From contig JAEXCG010000169.1 of NCBI GenBank assembly GCA_023402355.1, positions 1 through 29,034 of the forward strand: 29,034 bases of DNA. Reading direction: 5' to 3'. The position numbers and the translations under genes are program-made. Positions 1 through 9,427 of the stretch are shown one piece after another. The notes under the pieces are model-generated. The model searched no databases. It saw only the letters and a list, made by a program, of their open reading frames with translations, and was not told where the DNA came from. Position 1 is the stretch's first letter. Every line of letters starts with the position of its first letter. Origin of the DNA: Bacillota bacterium (GTDB taxonomy: Bacteria > Bacillota > Clostridia > Christensenellales > Aristaeellaceae).

Positions 1-180
1 GCGCTCTCCCTGCTGCGGACGGTCCCCGTACGGACGGCGCTCCCCCTGCTGCGGACGGTCCCCATACGGACGGCGCTCTCCCTGCTGCGGACGGTCCCCA
101 TACGGACGGCGCTCTCCCTGCTGCGGACGGTCCCCGTACGGACGGCGCTCTCCCTGCTGCGGACGGTCCCCGTACGAGCG
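1..180 (-). repeat. 36-bp tandem repeat, five units, in coding frame
   Basis: Five head-to-tail 36-bp copies run from base 1 to 180, differing by a few substitutions (ctctccc/ctccccc, cccgtac/cccatac, and cggacg/cgagcg in the last unit). The unit is 12 codons, so copy-number change would keep frame. Most differences are synonymous; the unit nearest the protein N-terminus has RS in place of RP. The array may continue beyond the left edge. There are no spacers, so this is not a CRISPR. Confidence 0.95.
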
Positions 181-303
181 GCGCTCGTTCTCCGGCGCGC
201 CCTCGCCGCCCTCATCCCGCTGCGGGCGGCGCGTCCTGCCGTCGTCCCGCCAATCGTCCCGTTTGCTCGGACGCTTGTCCGAAAACTTGTCGTAATAAGC
301 CAT
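1..303 (-). CDS. Probable RlmB-type 23S rRNA methyltransferase, N-terminal disordered extension only (partial, runs off the left edge)
   Basis: An open frame of 101 codons starts at the ATG at 303 and is still open at base 1, so only the N-terminus is present. It begins MAYYDKFSDKRPSKRDDW and is rich in Arg, Asp, Gly and Gln. From residue 42 it consists of five 12-residue units of the type RPYGDRPQQGER, encoded by the 36-bp tandem repeat. An AAAGGAG ribosome binding site lies inside the end of thyX, and only 4 bases separate the thyX stop from this start, so the two genes are coupled. No catalytic domain is in the window. The call rests on gene order: in many Firmicutes mrnC (and thyX) is followed by rlmB, and clostridial RlmB proteins often have a charged, low-complexity N-terminal tail. 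Any Arg-rich RNA-binding protein would look the same here. Confidence 0.5.
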   Translation of the reverse strand, partial: MAYYDKFSDKRPSKRDDWRDDGRTRRPQRDEGGEGAPENERRSYGDRPQQGERRPYGDRPQQGERRPYGDRPQQGERRPYGDRPQQGERRPYGDRPQQGER

Positions 304-307
304 GCTG

Positions 308-1081
308 TTACTCCTTTTCGCTCGTATCCGTCATTTGCTGTCCGTTATCGCCGCGGGCGTTCAACGCATTCGCGCGCCCGCGCATTTCCTCCATCCGCCC
401 GCAGGATGCCTTTCCCTCCGTACAGGCGCCGTGCACGCAGGCCGGGCCCGCGCCTGCAAAGATTTCGGGGGCCGCCTGCTTGCAAAGCCCCAGCATCTCC
501 CAGGCGAGCGCGCGGATTTCCCACTGCGCGCGGCTGCAGCAGCGCAGCTCGAAGAAGTGCAGCAGCTCCCGCGCGTTCATCGTCAGGAGCATGCGCGTGG
601 CGCAGGCGTTGGGCAGCACGAAGCGCGCGTCCTCGTTGCTGCGCTCCCCCGCGTTCCCCAGGCGCTCCTGCCACGCCTCGTACCAGGTTCCCATCGTCTC
701 CATCTGGCGCGCGAACTCCGCCGCCGCCTCTTCGCCCAGCGCCTCGATGGACGGGGGCACGACGTAATCGAAGCCCGCGCCCATCGACACGTACCTTTGC
801 GACTGCACGCTGAAGGAGGCGATGCGGTGGCGCGTGATCTGCGCGAGCAGCGTGCGGCTCACGCCCTCGATGGCGAACGTGAACGTCGCGTGTTCGATGA
901 CCGACAGGTGCCCGCGCGCCATCACGCCCGCGATGAACGACGCCTGATCCTTCCGGGCGACGCGCTCCCTGAGCGTCTCCACGTCCGCCTGCGCGTAGCA
1001 GAGCCGCGCGCCCAGCGCCACGATCTCGTCTGGGTCATAGGTATGTCTGAGCAGCAAAACCTTCTGCTGTGCCTTTGCCAT
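308..1081 (-). CDS. thyX: FAD-dependent thymidylate synthase ThyX
   Basis: ThyX makes dTMP from dUMP using methylenetetrahydrofolate, FAD and NADPH; it is the flavin-dependent alternative to ThyA. The 257-residue product carries the ThyX signature RHRx7S at residues 84-94 (R84, H85, R86, S94), followed by the S-Q-R-Y segment. The length fits the family. A Cys-rich tail near residues 220-235 (CVHGAC, then CGR) resembles tails I associate with clostridial ThyX; its role is unknown to me. The ATG at 1081 follows an AGGAGG-like site (GCAGGAGGAAACAC). The gene lies 22 bases after mrnC and 4 bases before the rlmB-like start, so it sits mid-operon. The housekeeping context suggests this is the cell's main thymidylate synthase, but a thyA elsewhere cannot be excluded. 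Confidence 0.95.
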   Translation of the reverse strand: MAKAQQKVLLLRHTYDPDEIVALGARLCYAQADVETLRERVARKDQASFIAGVMARGHLSVIEHATFTFAIEGVSRTLLAQITRHRIASFSVQSQRYVSMGAGFDYVVPPSIEALGEEAAAEFARQMETMGTWYEAWQERLGNAGERSNEDARFVLPNACATRMLLTMNARELLHFFELRCCSRAQWEIRALAWEMLGLCKQAAPEIFAGAGPACVHGACTEGKASCGRMEEMRGRANALNARGDNGQQMTDTSEKE

Positions 1082-1103
1082 GTGTTTCCTCCTGCTTCTT
1101 CCG

Positions 1104-1535
1104 TCAAGCTTCGGGCCCGGCGCCGTCGGATGCCGCCGCCCCCAATAGCTGCGCCAGGCGCTCGCTCCGTCCCGTGAGGTACAGATACCCCAGCAGCGCT
1201 TCCAGCGCCGTCGCCCGGGTGTAGTCGGCGGGGTCGGCGTGCTTGGGCGCGGCGTGGTGTGCGTGGGTGTTTCGCCCTCTGCGCACGATCTCCGCCTCTT
1301 CCTGCGTCAGCAGCGGCTCGATTTGCCCCAGCAGCTTCGACTGCGCCGCCGCGCTCACGCACTGGTTGGAACGCCTGTGCATGCGTCCGACGTTTTCTCC
1401 GCCCGCAAAAAGACGCGTGCGCACATAGAGCGCGTGCACCGCGTCGCCGACATATGCCATTTGCAGCGGATTCATCATCCGCACGTCCATTTCGCGCATA
1501 GGCAGGCCCATCATCGCCAGCCAACGATCCTGCAA
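1104..1535 (-). CDS. mrnC: Mini-ribonuclease III (23S rRNA maturation)
   Basis: Mini-RNase III is a dimeric RNase III catalytic domain without a dsRNA-binding domain; in Firmicutes it trims the ends of 23S rRNA precursors. The product has 143 residues, the usual size. It contains the family motif NPLQMAYVGDAVHALYVR at residues 22-39, with D31 the likely catalytic aspartate, and a second helix pattern ATALEALLGYLYL near the C-terminus, where the glutamate is the expected metal ligand. The start chosen is TTG at 1535, preceded by GGGGAG at an 8-base distance; an ATG at 1514 is possible but has a weaker site. It is the first gene of an operon with thyX and the rlmB-like gene, with a good sigma-A promoter just upstream. 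cysS, often upstream of mrnC in Firmicutes, is absent here. Confidence 0.93.
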   Translation of the reverse strand: MQDRWLAMMGLPMREMDVRMMNPLQMAYVGDAVHALYVRTRLFAGGENVGRMHRRSNQCVSAAAQSKLLGQIEPLLTQEEAEIVRRGRNTHAHHAAPKHADPADYTRATALEALLGYLYLTGRSERLAQLLGAAASDGAGPEA

Positions 1536-1606
1536 GCGTTTCGCTCCCCTCGGCGCGCCGGTCCCCTTCCCGGCTATGCGGCGCGCGCCTCCTAGGTATT
1601 CGATTT

Positions 1607-1635
1607 ATTATACCAGATCCCCCCGGCCTTGTCAC
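1607..1635 (-). promoter_or_regulatory. Sigma-A promoter of mrnC-thyX operon
   Basis: On the minus strand, GTGACA (1630-1635), a 17-bp spacer and a perfect TATAAT (1607-1612). The -35 box overlaps the stop codon of cwlD. The transcription start would be near 1600, giving a leader of about 65 bases before the TTG start. Confidence 0.8.
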
Positions 1636-2453
1636 GACCTTTCGAGCTTTTTGAGCGCCACGGGACGGTCCCCCGGGAGCGCCGCCCAGTCCGTAATGCC
1701 GTCAAAGACCGCCTGCGCGACCCGCTGGCGGTACCCGGCGTCCAGCAGCAGCGCCTCTTCCTCGGGGTTTGAGAGGAACCCGCACTCGACCAGCACCGAG
1801 GGAAGGCCCAGGGTGAGGATGTAATAATCCCCCGCCATGGCCTCCCGCTTCTTCTTCGGGGCCAGGCCCGCGACCAGGGATTCCTGGAGCACGCCCGCCA
1901 GCAGCCGCCCCGCGTCGCAGCCCTCGCGATAGAAGACCTGAGGGCCGGACTGGTTTTGCCGGCTGTACTCGTTCATGTGGACGCTGATCAGCACCTGCGC
2001 GCCGCTTTCCTCTACGATCTGCGCGCGGCGCTGCATGTCCTGTAGCTTTTTGCGGATCGGCGGGTTCTCGTCGCACAGCGCGTAATCTCCGGTTCGCGTC
2101 ATGACCACCCTGGCGCCCGCCTCTTCGAGCAGCCGGGCGAGGCGCTGAGAGACGTCCAGGTTGAGCCCCTTCTCCGCGACCCCGCTCTTTCGCCCGACGG
2201 CCCCGCCGTCGTAGCCGCCGTGCCCCGCGTCCACCGCGATCACCATGCCCGAAAGCACGCCCTGCGTCGCCTCCACCGATGTCGCGATCAGCGCGTTGGA
2301 GCCCGCCGCCATGCTCAAGATCGCGATACAGAGGCCCGCCATCCCCAGCATCATCGCCGTATACCGCTTAATCCCGCGTCCGCTCACCTCGGCCGCCCCC
2401 TTTTTCAAGACCTTTTCAGGCAGATTTATGCGAAAATGTCCGTTCGCATGCAC
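1632..2453 (-). CDS. cwlD: N-acetylmuramoyl-L-alanine amidase, CwlD type
   Basis: This is an Amidase_3 zinc enzyme that removes stem peptides from muramic acid. In spore formers CwlD acts on cortex peptidoglycan to allow muramic-delta-lactam formation. Numbering from the GTG at 2453 (273 residues), a hydrophobic segment at about 32-58 is a signal anchor. The amidase domain starts at about 70. Likely zinc ligands are H78 (AGHGG), E94 and H159 (SVHMNE), and the catalytic glutamate is E223 (VECGFLSN). The length slightly exceeds B. subtilis CwlD. The start is uncertain: GTG at 2453 has AAGGA nine bases upstream, but GTG at 2387 has a G-rich site and would give a shorter cytoplasmic tail. The gene stands alone, and I see no clear sporulation-sigma promoter. 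Other Amidase_3 roles in cell separation are possible. Confidence 0.85.
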   Translation of the reverse strand: MHANGHFRINLPEKVLKKGAAEVSGRGIKRYTAMMLGMAGLCIAILSMAAGSNALIATSVEATQGVLSGMVIAVDAGHGGYDGGAVGRKSGVAEKGLNLDVSQRLARLLEEAGARVVMTRTGDYALCDENPPIRKKLQDMQRRAQIVEESGAQVLISVHMNEYSRQNQSGPQVFYREGCDAGRLLAGVLQESLVAGLAPKKKREAMAGDYYILTLGLPSVLVECGFLSNPEEEALLLDAGYRQRVAQAVFDGITDWAALPGDRPVALKKLERS

Positions 2454-2542
2454 GCGAATTTTTCCTTATGGCACAACGGGTTCGCGGCTATGCGCGTCAA
2501 GCCGGAATCATTCTGTTTTGAAATGATTTTCCCATCAGAAAT

Positions 2543-2656
2543 GTTTCCACAGACTCCACAGGGTTATCCACAGGAAAAAGCGCGATTTGCTGTCGAAAAA
2601 GCGTTATTTCCACAGTATTAGGAGGATTTTCCTGTGAACAAGGTTGTTTATCCACA
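2543..2656 (+). promoter_or_regulatory. Cluster of DnaA-box-like sequences, phased at multiples of 21 bp
   Basis: Two exact consensus boxes TTATCCACA lie at 2564-2572 and 2648-2656. Close variants lie at 2543-2551 (GTTTCCACA) and 2606-2614 (ATTTCCACA), all in the same orientation. Starts are 21, 42 and 42 bp apart, i.e. two or four helical turns. Additional weaker matches are GACTCCACA (2552-2560) and, inverted, TGTGAACAA (2633-2641). The stretch 2454-2753 has no convincing gene and is clearly more AT-rich than the flanks; it separates cwlD from the terminator of tsaD. The function (DnaA titration, DnaA-controlled transcription or an origin-like site) is not decided by sequence alone. Confidence 0.65.
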
Positions 2657-2691
2657 AGACGAACAGACTTTTGCACCGTTATGTTTCGAGC

Positions 2692-2719
2692 AAAAGAAAA
2701 AGCAGACCGAAGGTCTGCT
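2692..2719 (-). terminator. Rho-independent terminator after tsaD
   Basis: Perfect 8-bp stem on the minus strand (AGCAGACC, loop TTC, GGTCTGCT; 2701-2719) followed immediately by TTTTCTTTT (2692-2700). It lies 34 bases past the tsaD stop and ends the DUF1461-tsaD transcript. Confidence 0.9.
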
Positions 2720-2753
2720 CAAGTCTGTTCCAAAGGACGTTTTCGCTGTGCAA

Positions 2754-3812
2754 TCAGACCAATTTCAGGGACGGGTCTGCATTGAGCGTGAGGTCCGCGA
2801 CCTCCCCGCGCATCAGCCTGTAGAACGCCGCGCTGCCGATCATGGCCGCGTTGTCCGTGCAGAGCACGGGCGGCGGCATGCGAAGGGCGATGCCCTCGGC
2901 GGCGCAGCGGCTTTGCAGCGTCTCCCGTAGGCAGGAGTTCGACGCCACGCCGCCCGCCAGCGCGAGCGTCTTCGCGCCCGTATCGCGCGCCGCGAGGACG
3001 GCCTTTTCCACGAGCATGCTGACCGCGGCATGCTGAAAGGAGGCCGCAATGTCCGCCGCCGGCACCTCCCGACCGCTCTGGCGCAGCTTGTGCACCTGAT
3101 TGATGAGCGCGGTCTTGAGGCCGCTGAAGCTGTAATCGTACTTTCCCTGCGTGACCACGTGCGGCAGGCGCAGCGCGTCCGGATTGCCCTCCCTGGAGAG
3201 CTTGTCGAGCAGCGGGCCGCCGGGATAGGGAAGCCCCAGCACGCGCGCGGCCTTGTCGAACGCCTCGCCCGCCGCGTCGTCCTGCGTTTGTCCCAGCAGG
3301 GTGTACACGCCGTAATCCTCCACGCGCACGATGTGCGAATGCCCGCCCGAGGCCACGAGACAGATGAACGGCGGCTCGAGGTCCGGATGCGCGATGTAGT
3401 TGGCGCTGACGTGCCCCTCGATGTGGTTGACGGGCACGAGCGGCTTGCCTGCCGCGAAGGCGAGCGCTTTGGCGGCGGATACCCCGATCAGCAGCGCGCC
3501 GACCAGCCCCGGCCCGTAGGTGACAGCGACCGCGTCCACGTCGCCAAGCCGCAGCTTCGCCTGCAAAAGCGCCTGATCCACCACAGGGTCGACGCTCTCC
3601 ACGTGCTTGCGCGAGGCGATTTCCGGCACGACGCCGCCATAGATCGCGTGCAGCGGAATCTGCGTGGAGATGACCGAGGAAATCACCTCGCACCCATCGC
3701 GCACGACGGCCGCCGCCGTCTCGTCGCAGGAGGACTCGATCGCGAGGATCGTCGCGTGCCCCAAAGCCTGCAGCGCCCGCGCCTGCGCGCGGGCGTCTTC
3801 GATGTAACTCAT
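2754..3812 (-). CDS. tsaD: tRNA N6-adenosine threonylcarbamoyltransferase TsaD
   Basis: TsaD transfers the threonylcarbamoyl group to A37 of ANN-decoding tRNAs, working with TsaB and TsaE in bacteria. The 352-residue product is full length. It shows the ASKHA-fold start ILAIESSCDETAAAVV (residues 22-37), the metal-binding HIEGH (H130, H134), the glycine-rich SGGHSHI (155-161) and the third metal ligand D320 in CTDNAAM. The ATG at 3812 is chosen because its start overlaps the upstream DUF1461 stop in the sequence ATGA and AAGGAG precedes it. tsaB and tsaE are not in the window. Transcription ends at the strong hairpin just downstream. I am confident of the identification; only the coupling to DUF1461 is notable. 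Confidence 0.97.
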   Translation of the reverse strand: MSYIEDARAQARALQALGHATILAIESSCDETAAAVVRDGCEVISSVISTQIPLHAIYGGVVPEIASRKHVESVDPVVDQALLQAKLRLGDVDAVAVTYGPGLVGALLIGVSAAKALAFAAGKPLVPVNHIEGHVSANYIAHPDLEPPFICLVASGGHSHIVRVEDYGVYTLLGQTQDDAAGEAFDKAARVLGLPYPGGPLLDKLSREGNPDALRLPHVVTQGKYDYSFSGLKTALINQVHKLRQSGREVPAADIAASFQHAAVSMLVEKAVLAARDTGAKTLALAGGVASNSCLRETLQSRCAAEGIALRMPPPVLCTDNAAMIGSAAFYRLMRGEVADLTLNADPSLKLV

Positions 3813-4555
3813 GCTCTTTCTCCTTTTTTGCGCGTCCACAGCACCCGAAGGCCCGCCGTCAGCAGCAGGGCCGCCAGCACCGCGGCGGTCTTCACCGCGA
3901 CGGACGCGGCCAGGCTCACAAAAAGCGCCTCCGGCATCATGCGGATGAGCAGGTCCGTCGCGGGGTTCAGCAGCCAGAGGTCGTTCGTGAAGGCGAGGCT
4001 GTGAAACGCCCAAAACAGCGACGTAAAATCGACCGCGCCCCAGACAGCCAGCGCCAGCGCGGGGACGGTCAGGATCAGCGCCCCCACCCACGTGCCCGTA
4101 AAGCAGGCGCGCGCCGCTTCCCGCGCGTCCGCCTTCTTCGTCGCTACCTGCGCCGCCGTGGCGGCGATCAGGGCCGTCAGCGCCAGCGCGCCCATCAGCC
4201 GCCCAGCGAGGTCCAAAAGGCCCCGCACATCGGCCATGTGCGCGCGCTCGCGCTCGCCAAACGCCGCCTGCCGCCGCGTTTCCCCCGTGCCCACGTCGAG
4301 CACGTCCGCCTCCACGTCCAGCTCGGCGCGTTTGCCGCGAAAGTACTGTACGATCTCTTCGCCCAACCGTGCCTGCTCGTCCCCTGAAAGTCCCACCGCC
4401 CGCGTCACTTCAGCGTCCGGCGCTTCGTAGGCGACCCTCGCCGCCCCGCCATAGGTCGCCGGGTCGTAAGCCGCCGACAGCGTCAGCGCGAGCAGCACCA
4501 CGCCCATCAGCGAAGCGACGGCGATGGCCGTGCAGATGACAATCCTCTTCTTCAT
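3809..4555 (-). CDS. DUF1461 / TIGR01906 family integral membrane protein
   Basis: A 248-residue membrane protein with an N-terminal membrane segment (residues 4-26), a polar extracytoplasmic-looking region (about 27-105), and three further hydrophobic helices (about 108-130, 150-172 and 212-237). The stretch FHSLAFTNDLWLLNPATDLLI followed by MPEALF is the hallmark of the DUF1461 family (pattern F-H-x3-F-x-N-D-x-W-x-L-N-P), whose function is not known. The ATG at 4555 is used because it precedes the MKKR-hydrophobic start and has GGAGAGAG upstream. Its stop overlaps the tsaD start by 4 bases (ATGA), so the two are probably translated from one message. No clear promoter lies in the 75 bases between it and prfB. 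Homologues occur in many Firmicutes; a link to tRNA modification is only suggested by this coupling. Confidence 0.85.
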   Translation of the reverse strand: MKKRIVICTAIAVASLMGVVLLALTLSAAYDPATYGGAARVAYEAPDAEVTRAVGLSGDEQARLGEEIVQYFRGKRAELDVEADVLDVGTGETRRQAAFGERERAHMADVRGLLDLAGRLMGALALTALIAATAAQVATKKADAREAARACFTGTWVGALILTVPALALAVWGAVDFTSLFWAFHSLAFTNDLWLLNPATDLLIRMMPEALFVSLAASVAVKTAAVLAALLLTAGLRVLWTRKKGERA

Positions 4556-4586
4556 TTTCTCTCTCCAACCTGCGGCTGAACGCACG

Positions 4587-4617
4587 AAATCCGCGGGAGG
4601 GTGGCTCCCGCAGATTT
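4587..4617 (-). terminator. Probable terminator between prfB and the DUF1461 gene
   Basis: A 13-bp inverted repeat (AAATCTGCGGGAG / CTCCCGCGGATTT on the minus strand, one G-U pair) with a 5-base loop. The A/T ends give a paired U-run, but no long U-tract follows, so some readthrough into DUF1461-tsaD is likely, particularly as I see no separate promoter there. Confidence 0.5.
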
Positions 4618-4630
4618 TCGTTCTCTTCAA

Positions 4631-5726
4631 TTACTGCATCTGCAAATACGCGGTGATGAAGCCCTCGAGCTCGCCGTCCATGACCGCGCCCACGTCGTTG
4701 ACCTCATAGCCCGTGCGGTGGTCCTTCACCATGGTATACGGGTGGAAGACGTAGGAACGAATCTGGCTGCCCCACTCGATCTTCTTCATCTCGCCCTTGA
4801 TGTCGGCCATCTTTTCCTCGCGCTCGCGCACGTGCAGCTCGAGCAGCTTGGATTTAAGCATGCGCAGGCAGACCTCGCGGTTCTGCACCTGCGAGCGCTC
4901 GTTCTGACACTGAACGACGATGCCCGTGGGAATGTGCGTCATGCGCACGGCGGAGTCCGTGCGGTTGACGTGCTGCCCGCCCGCGCCGGACGCGCGGTAG
5001 GTGTCGATGCGCACGTCCTCCATGTCCAGCTCTTCCATGTCGTCCTCGATCTCCGGGGCGACGTCCAGCGAGGCGAAGGAGGTATGGCGGCGCGCCGCCG
5101 CGTCAAAGGGAGAGATGCGCACCAGACGGTGCACGCCCTTTTCCGCGCGCAGGTAGCCGTAAGCGTTTTCGCCGATGGCCTCAAACGTCACGGACTTGAT
5201 GCCCGCCTCGTCGCCCTCCAGCAGATCCAGCACGTTGACCTTGAAGCCCATGCGCTCGCAATAGCGCGTGTACATGCGGTACAGCATGCTGGTCCAGTCC
5301 TGAGCCTCCGTTCCGCCCGCGCCCGCGTGCAGGGAAAGAAGCGCGTTGCTGTGGTCGTAATCGCCGCGAAGCAGCGTTTCCAACTGCAGCTTCTTGACGT
5401 CCTCGTCCAGCTCCTTCAGCTCGGAGCCGGCCTCCACGACCATGGACTCGTCGCCCTCCTCCTCCGCGAGCTCCATCATCGTGTCGATGTCCGCCGCGCG
5501 TTCGTTCAGCCGCCTGAACAGGGAGAGCTTGTCCTCCAGCGTCTTCACGCGCTGAGAGACCTTGGTGGAGCGCTCTAGGTCGTTCCAGAAGTCCGGTTCG
5601 TTCATCGTTTCGTGCAGTTCCGCCAGCTCATTTTCCATATGAGCCAAGTTAAAGTGACTCACCTGCCTCAACGATGCTCTCACGGATGCGATTCAGGTCT
5701 ACGCGGTACTGTTCCAGTTCGATCAT
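4631..5726 (-). CDS. prfB: Peptide chain release factor 2, expressed by +1 programmed frameshift
   Basis: RF2 terminates translation at UGA and UAA. Synthesis starts at the ATG at 5726 (site AAAGGGGTGA) and reads 25 codons (MIELEQYRVDLNRIRE...) to the sequence CTT TAA C. A +1 slip on CTT at about 5651 joins it to the frame that runs to the TAA at 4631. The joined protein is 364 residues, matching E. coli RF2 almost exactly. The stop-codon-reading SPF motif falls at residues 205-207 and the catalytic GGQ at 249-251. The internal stop is UAA rather than the usual UGA. The gene follows secA by 68 bases, a common Firmicute arrangement. A tool that ignores the frameshift would start it in the second frame near 5683, which is wrong. 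Confidence 0.95.
5643..5667 (-). other. prfB: prfB programmed +1 frameshift site (CUU UAA C) with internal Shine-Dalgarno
   Basis: The minus strand reads GCAGGTGAGTCACTTTAAC. AGGTGA resembles the 16S anti-SD complement and lies just upstream of the slippery CTT; the zero-frame stop TAA is at 5649-5651. After a +1 slip the next codon is AAC. This is the standard RF2 autoregulatory layout with UAA in place of UGA. Confidence 0.9.
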
Positions 5727-5744
5727 GTTGATTCACCCCTTTAC

Positions 5745-5756
5745 GGCCCATGGGCC
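5745..5756. repeat. Perfect 12-bp palindrome GGCCCATGGGCC in the secA-prfB gap
   Basis: Lies 18 bases upstream of the prfB start. With no loop and no U-tract it is not a terminator. It could form a small hairpin in the secA-prfB message or be chance in GC-rich DNA. Confidence 0.4.
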
Positions 5757-5794
5757 TTTACAAAATTTTATGGATGCACGGGAAAGAAAGCCGC

Positions 5795-8554
<2,760 letters not shown>

Positions 8555-8583
8555 GGTGTACCTCCCAATGCAGCAATCGCTTC

Positions 8584-8612
8584 ATTATAGCATTTTCTTA
8601 GATAAGACGCAA
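8584..8612 (-). promoter_or_regulatory. Promoter of secA
   Basis: Minus strand: TTGCGT (8607-8612), 17-bp spacer, perfect TATAAT (8584-8589), 29 bp before the ATG. The start would be about 8577, giving a short leader that carries the GGGAGGT site. The -35 box is a weak match. Confidence 0.65.
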
Positions 8613-8695
8613 GGGAGACGTTTACAGGCGTAAGGCGACAGCATTTAGCTTTTGAAATCAGCAAATTGGAAAAAGAATGTGCATTCGAAAAGTTT

Positions 8696-8748
8696 AAAGG
8701 CAATCGAAAAGCCTTTGAGCGCCTCCGCAGAAGCGTAATCCTCTGCGG
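8696..8748 (-). terminator. Possible weak terminator after the GyrI-like gene
   Basis: Two small inverted repeats lie downstream of the 8771 stop: CCGCAGA/TCTGCGG (8725-8748, 10-base loop) and AAAGGC/GCCTTT (8696-8716, 9-base loop). Neither has a proper U-tract. The rest of 8555-8770 holds only the secA promoter. Confidence 0.3.
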
Positions 8749-8770
8749 CGCCTGTCTCTAAACACTGTTT

Positions 8771-9307
8771 CTATACAGCTTTACCTGCATAGTTATTTAT
8801 TGACTCATTTGACTTTTCGACAGTGAACAAAATACAACAATCATTTTTCATCTGGCTTTGATATGGATAAAATTCACACCATAGTCCTGTCTGCCTATAA
8901 CCTAACTTACTGACTTCATCGCAAAAGCAGGCAATATTATGGGCCTCCGGCGGGCTTTCGCAAGTGGTTCCATGTGCCAATAACATCGGAGGCATGTCCC
9001 TAGCCTCAAATCCGTCTGGCACGGGTGTACCGGCAGGACAGATAACGCAAATCATATAAGCAAAACGCTTTATCGATGGCTCATAATCACCAAACCATGC
9101 GATGTTTGTCTTTATGATTTGAGGAAGCGTACTTGTAATGGCATGGTACTTCTCGAAGTACTCTGTCCAAAACCGCGGAATAGGCGTTACATCCGTTTCA
9201 TCTGTGTGATATATGGACTTCCCGATTAACCGTGTTTCCGGCATCTGAAAAATGCGCAAATGATTTTCAAACGGAAAAATCTCTGATATAGGTAAAACTT
9301 GAATCAT
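8771..9307 (-). CDS. GyrI-like / AraC effector-binding-domain protein
   Basis: A 178-residue soluble protein without a DNA-binding helix-turn-helix. From about residue 15 it matches the pattern of stand-alone GyrI-like domains (also called bacterial transcription activator effector-binding domain): an opening strand, then ETRLIGKSIYHTDE, an IPRFWTEYFEK helix, a central CVICPAG region, and a terminal strand with LWCEFYPY and DCCILF. Such domains bind small hydrophobic ligands and occur alone or fused to AraC/MerR regulators. The ATG at 9307 follows AAAGGAAAGAGG. The gene is AT-rich with codon use unlike its neighbours and ends in TAG. It lies 120 bases downstream of the Cys-cluster gene, and both probably share the promoter at 9914-9942. 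The ligand is unknown. Confidence 0.7.
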   Translation of the reverse strand: MIQVLPISEIFPFENHLRIFQMPETRLIGKSIYHTDETDVTPIPRFWTEYFEKYHAITSTLPQIIKTNIAWFGDYEPSIKRFAYMICVICPAGTPVPDGFEARDMPPMLLAHGTTCESPPEAHNIACFCDEVSKLGYRQTGLWCEFYPYQSQMKNDCCILFTVEKSNESINNYAGKAV

Positions 9308-9427
9308 ATCCTCTTTCCTTTACGATTGCTCAAATACATCTTTCTTGTTGGTTTTAGATAAAAAGCATACTCACCACTAGAGCACCTGGCTCTGCTACTT
9401 TCCATGTAAAATACCCGCTTGGCAAAG

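Noticed and set aside
1..180. 36-bp repeat as a CRISPR array
   Set aside because: The copies are directly adjacent with no spacers and lie in a coding frame beginning with a good ribosome site; no cas genes are near.
2634..2930. Plus-strand GTG frame with AGGAGG upstream, 98 codons
   Set aside because: Its first third covers the DnaA boxes and the tsaD terminator, and the rest is antisense to tsaD with low-complexity composition. The good ribosome site is the only support; not called, though a very short peptide cannot be excluded.
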